In this document: one piece after another, positions 1-4,466 of the stretch | Layout of the letters: each line of letters begins with the position of its first letter | Position numbering within the stretch: position 1 is the stretch's first letter | Origin: Gammaproteobacteria bacterium | GTDB taxonomy: Bacteria > Pseudomonadota > Gammaproteobacteria > Pseudomonadales > Pseudohongiellaceae | Assembly (NCBI GenBank): GCA_016762975.1 | Contig: JAESUV010000013.1 | Span: 1-5,611, forward strand | DNA length: 5,611 nt | Reading direction: 5' to 3' | Translations under genes and position numbers: made by a program | The notes under the pieces: generated by a model | The model's database searches: none | Told to the model about the DNA's origin: nothing | What the model saw: the letters and a program-made list of their open reading frames with translations, nothing else

Positions 1-272
1 AGCGCGGTAAGCAGGGCATCGATGCCATCAAGAAACACAAGGCCGTGTACTTGATGGCCGTGGGTGGCGCTGCCTATTTGGTTTCCAAAGCAATCCGTAA
101 AGCAAGAATCGTTGCCTTCGAAGATCTTGGCATGGAGGCTATCCATGAGTTCACCGTCGAAGAAATGCCGGTAACTGTAGCCGTTGACGTGAATGGAACC
201 TCGGTTCACCAAACTGGCCCAGCAATCTGGAAAAAGAAAATTGCGGAAGAGCATGCCATTGAAGTGAAGTAG
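1..272 (+). CDS. Class I fumarate hydratase, C-terminal fragment (5' end outside window)
   Basis: This is the last 89 codons of a class I (iron-sulfur, FumA/FumB-type) fumarate hydratase, which interconverts fumarate and malate in the TCA cycle in the cytoplasm. The reading frame is open from base 3 to the TAG at 270-272, and no start lies in the window. Recognition rests on the Fumerase_C-type tail: an MAVGGAAYLVSKAI stretch, then AFEDLGMEAIHEF, then PVTVAVD and GTSVHQTGPAIW near the end. The catalytic N-terminal domain with the Fe-S cysteines is not visible. The gene is convergent with the antiporter at 450-2153. Bases 74-276 recur at 4186-4383, so the tail of this gene may have been supplied by incoming DNA (inference). 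Family assignment is confident. Which class I paralogue it is cannot be told. Confidence 0.92.
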   Translation, partial: RGKQGIDAIKKHKAVYLMAVGGAAYLVSKAIRKARIVAFEDLGMEAIHEFTVEEMPVTVAVDVNGTSVHQTGPAIWKKKIAEEHAIEVK

Positions 273-276
273 TGGG
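74..276 (+). repeat. Left copy of long direct repeat (fumarase 3' end)
   Basis: This stretch matches 4186-4383 in the same orientation. Over the ungapped part (74-265 against 4186-4377) I count 9 mismatches in 192 positions, about 95% identity. This copy has GAAGT twice in tandem (261-265, 266-270) where the right copy has it once. Similarity begins sharply at CTATTTGG and stops just after AGTGGG. It is part of an apparently functional coding region and includes the natural stop codon. Confidence 0.93.
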
Positions 277-405
277 TTGGAAGCAATGAGGGGGCAAAGG
301 AAAAAATTGGAATATGAAACACCGGCGGCTAGATTTAATGCATGCGTTGCTCTGAGCAATTGAACTCACAGCCAAAAGCCGACGTTTTCAAACGATGGTA
401 GTAGA

Positions 406-461
406 GCGGAAGTTTGAACACCTTCGAGTCGGTCGTTCGATTCTGCAGTTCACACTTCCGC
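406..461. repeat. Inverted repeat spanning the antiporter stop codon
   Basis: Bases 406-419 (GCGGAAGTTTGAAC) pair with 448-461 (GTTCACACTTCCGC) at 13 of 14 positions, across a 28-nt loop. The right arm contains the last codons and the TGA (450-452) of the antiporter gene. The position between two convergent genes suggests a role in transcript ending or 3' stability. No T-run follows on either strand, so it is not a standard intrinsic terminator. Confidence 0.7.
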
Positions 462-2153
462 CACATTTGTATTGATTCGCCCGTAGTAGTCTTTCCGGAA
501 GTGATTCACGGCAGCTTCTACTTCCTGTTCTTCCGAGCCCATATGAAGCAATGCAACACGCGCGAGTTCTGCGCTAGCCTCAACAGTCTCTGACACAGTA
601 AAATACGCACCGAATTCTTTAAGATCTCTGCACCTGGCAAGATCATGTGCTCGTGCGAAGACAGACGTATTTGGAAATGTAGAATGAAGAGTGGATACCA
701 CCCGTTCTGCCGCTTCTAGGTCATCAATTGAAACAATCAGAAATGGCGTATCGGCAGCCCCTACCGCTCTGAGCACTTCGGGTTGCTGTGCGTCGCCAAA
801 GTATACGGGTCTGCCTTCAGCACGTTCACGTTCGACAACAGATGATCTGTTGTCGATTGCCACATATGGCACTTCCATTAGGTCTAAAATAAAAGCAACT
901 CTTTTGCCCATCCGGCCAAATCCTATAAGAATGACGGGCTTTCTTTCCAATACTGCCCTATCAATATCAACCTCCGACATTGATTCTCTATCTCCGCGTG
1001 AAGACAAATATACCTTGTGAGCCAGTTTTTCCAGAACTGGGGTTGCCAGCATACTCAGTATGACAACGATAAGAAGCTGTTGGAATAATGCTTCATCTAG
1101 TAGACCTAAGCCTTTTGCCAAAGCAAACAATACCAAAGCAAATTCACCACTCTGGGTTAGTAATAAGGCAACTGATAGCGCTGGCTTGCGCTCAATGCCA
1201 AACAAGAGTGACAACAACCAAAGAGTAATGAACTTAACGGCCATTAATGCGACAACAGCAATCAAAAGAAGGAGAGGGTTACGCAAAAACAGCTCAAGAT
1301 TTAGAGTCAAACCCATGGCCATGAAAAACAAGCCTAGCAACAAGCCGCGGAAGGGCTGAATTTCTGCAACAATTTGGTGGCGATAAGATGAATCGGCAAT
1401 TAGGAGGCCAGCTATAAACGCTCCCATGGCCATGGAAAGCCCAACACTCTCCATAATCCATGCCGAACCGAGAACTAACAGTAAAGCGGATGCTGTAAAA
1501 ATTTCAGGTGTGCTAAACCGGGAAAGCAGATTGAGTAGTGGATTCAAAATATAGCGTGCTGAAAGGATAATCATCAAGAGAATGATGACCGCCTCTGCAA
1601 GGGAAGTAAGAACATTTCCCGCGACTGTTAACTCTGGCGCACCCAGCAATGAAACAAATGCTAATAATGGAACAACAGCTAAATCTTGTAACAACAATAC
1701 GGAAACAGAGGGTCTGCCATATTCTGAAGAAAGCAGCTTTCTTTCTGTTAACAGTTGAAGTACGAAAGCCGTGGAGGAGAGTGATAAAGCCAAACCAATC
1801 AATAGAGAAATATTCCATGCAGTGCCGAGGACTTCATGAACTATGAGAGTAATTAGACCGCCCGTTATAAGAACCTGAAGCGAACCAAGTCCCAGCACTA
1901 ACCCCTTCATGTTCCAAAGCCGTGACGGGTTGATCTCTATTCCGATAACAAACAAAAGCAGTACCACGCCTAATTCAGCTAAGTGTGTAATCTCTTCGTT
2001 GCTCTCGATGTATCCCAGTCCTGAAGGACCTATCATTATCCCGGCAACTAAAAATCCCGGTATTGCCCCAATCTTTAAGAACTGGAACAGTGGCACGGTA
2101 ATTACAGCCGCAGTTAAGAGAATGATGATATCGGTCAAGTATTCGGCATTCAC
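450..2153 (-). CDS. Kef-type monovalent cation:proton antiporter (CPA2 family) with TrkA-N domain
   Basis: This 567-residue inner-membrane protein exchanges K+ (or Na+) for H+ and probably helps set cytoplasmic pH during stress. Residues 1-375 form about a dozen hydrophobic segments. They include the antiporter signature LLLQDLAVVP, with Gln156 and Asp157, and a FFMAMGL stretch near 276. Residues 405-540 form an RCK/TrkA-N nucleotide-binding domain, with GFGRMG at 411-416 and an acidic residue (Asp434) after the second strand. E. coli KefB and KefC are slightly longer, about 600-620 residues. The Kef regulatory loop HALESDIEPFKG appears here as HQIVAEIQPFRG, so glutathione-adduct gating may not apply. 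No KefF/KefG partner is present. The start is GTG, supported by AAGGGA 8 nt upstream and an in-frame TAA just before it. It is divergent from the usp remnant and convergent with fumarase. Exact ion specificity is unknown. Confidence 0.93.
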   Translation of the reverse strand: MNAEYLTDIIILLTAAVITVPLFQFLKIGAIPGFLVAGIMIGPSGLGYIESNEEITHLAELGVVLLLFVIGIEINPSRLWNMKGLVLGLGSLQVLITGGLITLIVHEVLGTAWNISLLIGLALSLSSTAFVLQLLTERKLLSSEYGRPSVSVLLLQDLAVVPLLAFVSLLGAPELTVAGNVLTSLAEAVIILLMIILSARYILNPLLNLLSRFSTPEIFTASALLLVLGSAWIMESVGLSMAMGAFIAGLLIADSSYRHQIVAEIQPFRGLLLGLFFMAMGLTLNLELFLRNPLLLLIAVVALMAVKFITLWLLSLLFGIERKPALSVALLLTQSGEFALVLFALAKGLGLLDEALFQQLLIVVILSMLATPVLEKLAHKVYLSSRGDRESMSEVDIDRAVLERKPVILIGFGRMGKRVAFILDLMEVPYVAIDNRSSVVERERAEGRPVYFGDAQQPEVLRAVGAADTPFLIVSIDDLEAAERVVSTLHSTFPNTSVFARAHDLARCRDLKEFGAYFTVSETVEASAELARVALLHMGSEEQEVEAAVNHFRKDYYGRINTNVAEV

Positions 2154-2161
2154 TAGCTGTT

Positions 2162-2167
2162 TCCCTT
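2162..2167 (-). promoter_or_regulatory. Ribosome binding site supporting a GTG start for the antiporter
   Basis: On the minus strand AAGGGA lies 8 nt before the GTG at 2153. An in-frame TAA sits immediately upstream, overlapping this site, so translation cannot begin earlier in this frame. The ATG at 2149-2147 is out of frame. The next in-frame methionine is about 40 codons in, inside a membrane segment. Confidence 0.75.
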
Positions 2168-2183
2168 AAAAGTTTCTCGATAT

Positions 2184-2218
2184 CCTAGTGTATATTCGAT
2201 GTATTCCAATTGTATATT
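2184..2218. repeat. Phased 13-bp direct repeat upstream of the antiporter
   Basis: CCTAGTGTATATT (2184-2196) and CCAATTGTATATT (2206-2218) agree at 11 of 13 positions and start 22 bp apart, about two helical turns. They lie 31-65 bp upstream of the antiporter GTG, where a promoter or operator would be expected. The region is AT-rich and contains TATACA elements on the minus strand. I could not define a convincing -35/-10 pair, so the role as a regulator site is inferred from position and spacing only. Confidence 0.4.
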
Positions 2219-2308
2219 TATTGTTGCTGGAGGGTGGAAGTGCAGTGATTCAAGAACATACTGTTTGTAAGAGAAGGGAGCGTCACAGCTATTTCTACGC
2301 CTCGGCGA

Positions 2309-2722
2309 GCAGCTCAGCTAGCACGTAATAACAAGGCACAACGAACTTCGCATGGTGCATGCTTGGGCTTTACAGGGTGAAGATATGTACCGTAGTGCTC
2401 GAACAGGGTTGACGGAGTTGGTAGTAGACGAAATGGCCGAGGACGTCCAAGAAACACACAAAAAATGGCGAGATTAACTACTGGAACGTCATGATTTCAG
2501 GGCATAGACCTAAAGGTTCACTTAGAGAAAGGTGCTTCTGGAAGAGTAATTTCAACATTGGTTGAAGAAAAGCAGGAGGATATTGTGATCATGGGTACAG
2601 TCGCACGTACGGGCGTAAAAGGACTCTTCATTGGCACTACGGCTGAGAAAATTCTTCGTAATGTTAACTGTTCGGTACTAACGGTGAATCCTGAAAGCTT
2701 CAAGACGCCCATCAAGGCCTGA
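2309..2722 (+). pseudogene. Broken UspE-like universal stress protein gene
   Basis: Three frames together read as the second domain of a UspE-type universal stress protein. Bases 2309-2338 give AAQLARNNKA. The frame then shifts by one base near 2339-2342, and 2343 onward reads ELRMVHAW, GEDMYRSARTGLTEL and ETHKKWRD. An in-frame TAA (2475-2477) follows, where an acidic residue would fit before LLERHDF. A one-base deletion near 2499-2502 moves the frame again, to GIDLKVHLEKG and then IMGTVARTGVKG, IGTTAEKIL, CSVLTVNPESF and TGA at 2720-2722. The last part is the family ATP-binding region. Intact UspE proteins have two tandem Usp domains and about 300 residues. No start codon or first domain can be recognised upstream. 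The lesions make a functional product very unlikely. The family call is confident. The 5' limit is approximate. Confidence 0.85.
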
Positions 2723-3058
2723 CGCTGCTATTACAGTAAACATGATTCAAGCTACGAACAAACAAGGCAAGATTCACCGCAAGCTCTAATTTCGCGTTTT
2801 ATCATTTTATTCAATATTTGAAACTCTGTTCGTATTTTTCCATACCCTGATTTCGTTACTATTTGTCTTTGCGCCACTCAAATTCTTCGTGTTAGAGCAG
2901 GCTAAATACTTTGGTGGAATCCTTGTCCTAGATCAGCTAATTCGACGATTTCAGTTGGGTAGCCCCTCTGAACTGATAGACAAAACGTGTAAGGTGGAGA
3001 TAATATAACGCTTAGTTTACTGGCTAGTTATCAACACATTTCAAGAGGATCACACTAT
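2723..3058. other. Intergenic stretch without a convincing gene
   Basis: These 336 bases are AT-rich and lie between the broken usp gene and the first intact usp gene. One frame is open from 2790 to a TAA at 3006-3008 (72 codons) and begins with a hydrophobic stretch. It has no ATG and no credible ribosome binding site, and I recognise nothing in it. The only functional signals I can support are the promoter at 2977-3004 and the ribosome binding site at 3043-3049. Confidence 0.6.
2977..3004 (+). promoter_or_regulatory. Sigma70-like promoter for the 131-residue usp gene
   Basis: TAGACA (2977-2982) matches the -35 consensus at 5 of 6 positions. GATAAT (2999-3004) matches the -10 consensus at 5 of 6, with a 16-bp spacer. 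Transcription would start near 3011, giving a leader of about 48 nt to the ATG at 3059. This is a sequence match only. Confidence 0.5.
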
Positions 3059-3454
3059 ATGTATAAGACTATTCTTTGTGCTATCGAAGCCTCACCAGAA
3101 GGAAAAAAAGTACTAACCCAGGCTTCTAAGCTAGCCGAACTTTACGGCAGTGAACTTATGGTGGTTAGCGCTATTCCCTATACATTGCTCCCGAGCAATC
3201 TGCAAAAGAAACTGAAAGATGAGATATCTCCATTGATCGAAAAGATCATCGCACCTTTTGGCATCCCTAGGAAAAACTGCTATATCAAAATTGGCAAGCC
3301 GTACGCTGTCATCTGCAAAGAAGCTGGTAGAAGGAAAGCTGATCTTATTATTCTCGGAACGCATTCGAAGAAAGGTTTGCAGTCGGCAGTAGGCTCAACA
3401 GCTACTGGCGTGGCTAATAATGCTAGATGCGATGTGACTCTGTTTAGGCTATAG
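3059..3454 (+). CDS. Universal stress protein, UspA family (single domain, 131 aa)
   Basis: This is a cytoplasmic Usp-fold protein. Family members promote survival under starvation, oxidative or respiratory stress, by means that differ between proteins. The N-terminal strand YKTILCAIEAS has Glu10 where most nucleotide-binding Usps have Asp. Near the C-terminus, residues 97-129 read LIILGTHSKKGL, then AVGSTATGVANNARCDVTLF. The usual motif G-2x-G-9x-G-(S/T) is only partly kept: Gly100, Gly112 and Ser113 are present, but the second Gly is Ser103. ATP binding is therefore uncertain. At 131 residues it is at the short end for the family. The ATG start has AAGAGGA 9 nt upstream, and a sigma70-like promoter lies at 2977-3004. 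It shares orientation with the usp gene at 3622, but the 167-bp gap suggests separate control. Confidence 0.9.
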   Translation: MYKTILCAIEASPEGKKVLTQASKLAELYGSELMVVSAIPYTLLPSNLQKKLKDEISPLIEKIIAPFGIPRKNCYIKIGKPYAVICKEAGRRKADLIILGTHSKKGLQSAVGSTATGVANNARCDVTLFRL

Positions 3455-3475
3455 ATCGCAGTGGTTCAACAGGCG

Positions 3476-3543
3476 GTGATAATGAGTTATTCCGAAACGT
3501 TACGGGTAGGCTATCATTTTCAGTGATAAGAAAAATCTATCAC
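3476..3543. promoter_or_regulatory. Cluster of GTGATA/TATCAC half-sites upstream of second usp gene
   Basis: Four related half-sites occur: GTGATA at 3476-3481, TATCA at 3512-3516, GTGATA at 3523-3528 and TATCAC at 3538-3543. The last two form a perfect 6-bp inverted repeat with a 9-nt spacer. The middle two form TATCA-N7-TGATA. A further inverted pair, ATCTAT (3535-3540) and ATAGAT (3549-3554), overlaps them. The cluster ends about 80 bp before the start codon at 3622, which suits an operator. The regulator is unknown. Confidence 0.35.
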
Positions 3544-3621
3544 GATATATAGATATTCGACATTCCTTTCTGAGCAGGGAAACACTAAGCTGTTTCTATT
3601 TTTAGTACCCTTGGAGAGAAA

Positions 3622-4092
3622 ATGACAGACATTAGCCACATACTTGTTCCGACTGATGGCTCGGATGGAGCGTTACATGCTGCCGAGCTGGCTGGCAATT
3701 TTGCCAGATCACTGGGTGCAAAAGTCACCCTGCTCTATGTACAAGATGATGCCCACATTTTGTCAAATGCCTGGGCCGCCAGTAATCTGCCAGTCGATGG
3801 GGAAGAGGATTCGAGTTCGGTCGAGAGAGTTCGGAGTTCTCTTGAGAAGCATGCGCATGAGAATGAGCTACCCGCCACTGCAGAGGCGCTCGGTAAGTTA
3901 GCAAAAGAGCCAGATTCTATCGTCACATGGGGGCATTCATCGGAAGAAATATGTCGATATGCTACTAATCATAACGTCGATCTCATCGTGATTGGATCAC
4001 ATGGCCGATCCGGACTTAAGCGGGCTTTTCTCGGCAGCGTTAGCCAGGCAGTGGCAAATCAAGCATCCTGTCCTGTTACACTAGTCAAATAA
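3622..4092 (+). CDS. Universal stress protein, UspA family, with full ATP-binding motif (156 aa)
   Basis: This is a single-domain Usp of typical length, expected in the cytoplasm as a dimer. The first strand SHILVPTDGS carries Asp12, the usual nucleotide-contacting residue. The C-terminal region has the complete motif G-2x-G-9x-G-S: Gly125, Gly128, Gly138 and Ser139 within IGSHGRSGLKRAFLGS. It ends with the usual CPVTLVK strand. Residues 43-80 form a variable acidic, probably helical insert. The completeness of the motif predicts ATP binding, unlike the neighbouring 131-residue protein. The ATG start is supported by GGAG 5 nt upstream. It lies downstream of the half-site cluster at 3476-3543. 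The fumarase repeat begins 93 bp after its stop, and no clear intrinsic terminator separates them. The family is certain; the specific stress role is not. Confidence 0.95.
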   Translation: MTDISHILVPTDGSDGALHAAELAGNFARSLGAKVTLLYVQDDAHILSNAWAASNLPVDGEEDSSSVERVRSSLEKHAHENELPATAEALGKLAKEPDSIVTWGHSSEEICRYATNHNVDLIVIGSHGRSGLKRAFLGSVSQAVANQASCPVTLVK

Positions 4093-4185
4093 TCGGACAG
4101 CCAATTAGCTTCCGGTGATCTCGACGTTTGATTGAGATTCATGGCCATTGCAGGAAATAAAAATCCACTTAGCGGGCTTGTACGG

Positions 4186-4383
4186 CTATTTGGTTTCCAA
4201 AGCAATCCGCAAAGCAAGAATCGTTGCTTTCGAAGATCTTGGCATGGAGGCTATCCATGAGTTTACCGTCGAAGAAATGCCGATAACTGTAGCCGTAGAC
4301 GTGGATGGCACCTCGGTTCACCAAACCGGCCCGGCAATCTGGAAAAAGAAAATTGCGGAAGAGCATGCCATTGAAGTAGTGGG
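4186..4383 (+). repeat. Right copy of long direct repeat (fumarase 3' end)
   Basis: This copy aligns with 74-276 at an offset of 4112. Relative to the left copy, it has seven synonymous third-position changes and two amino-acid changes (Val to Ile, Asn to Asp). It also lacks one copy of a tandem GAAGT. Upstream of 4186 and downstream of 4383 I see no similarity to the flanks of the left copy. Confidence 0.93.
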
Positions 4384-4402
4384 CTGCTTGCCGCAAGCTT
4401 GA
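4186..4402 (+). pseudogene. Headless fumarase C-terminal remnant
   Basis: The remnant encodes about the last 64 residues of class I fumarase, from GYLVSKAI through GTSVHQTGP to AEEHAIEV. It lacks the rest of the gene. The loss of five bases (one GAAGT) just before the normal stop shifts the frame, so the open frame runs on through VGCLPQA to a TGA at 4400-4402. A TTG at 4148 would open an 84-codon frame, but it has no convincing ribosome binding site and would lack the catalytic domain. Most differences from the left copy are silent, which suggests that they arose while both sequences were still parts of working genes. It lies 64 bp from the stop codon of the convergent fabY-like gene. The likely origin is the displaced original 3' end of the fumarase gene at the window's left edge (inference). 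Confidence 0.88.
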
Positions 4403-4466
4403 ATACTTGGCGCTTGATGAACGTGTGAGGCCTTAATTCGTCGATACGACTGCGGCTGACGTCAAC

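Larger units (their letters stand above)
277..4185. other. Segment bracketed by fumarase direct repeats (candidate inserted island)
   Basis: About 3.9 kb lies between the two copies of the fumarase 3' end. It holds the Kef-type antiporter, a broken UspE-like gene and two intact usp genes. Direct repeats made from the end of a housekeeping gene are the usual footprint of elements that integrate into a gene and restore its 3' end. By eye the usp region looks more AT-rich than the flanking fabY-like gene. No integrase, transposase or excisionase is present. The segment is therefore called an island only by inference. A duplication or homologous replacement would leave the same footprint. Confidence 0.45.

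Noticed and set aside
347..359. TTGCTC-T-GAGCAA hairpin downstream of the fumarase stop as an intrinsic terminator
   Set aside because: The stem is short, the loop is too tight, and no T-run follows.
691..2169. Plus-strand open frames opposite the antiporter gene
   Set aside because: They are low-complexity antisense readings of a clearly coding minus-strand gene, without family features or ribosome binding sites.
2790..3008. A 72-codon open frame with a hydrophobic N-terminal part in the gap before the first intact usp gene
   Set aside because: It has no ATG, no plausible ribosome binding site and no recognisable family. A frame this long is expected by chance in AT-rich intergenic DNA.
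277..4185. Insertion sequence or transposon between the fumarase repeats
   Set aside because: There is no transposase and no terminal inverted repeats at the junctions. The repeats are about 200 bp of coding sequence, far longer than a transposition target duplication.
4141..4260. ATG at 4141 with GAG 5 nt upstream, opening a 39-codon frame that runs into the fumarase repeat out of frame
   Set aside because: The frame passes through the repeat in a non-native frame and stops after 39 codons. Nothing about it looks protein-like.
4148..4402. 84-codon TTG-started gene for a fumarase-like small protein
   Set aside because: The start lacks a ribosome binding site, the first 12 residues are unrelated to fumarase, and the stop is reached only through a frameshift. 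It is better called a remnant.
4457..4464. TGACGTCA palindrome just after the fabY-like stop
   Set aside because: A single 8-bp palindrome in a convergent intergenic gap is readily explained by chance, and no partner site is seen.
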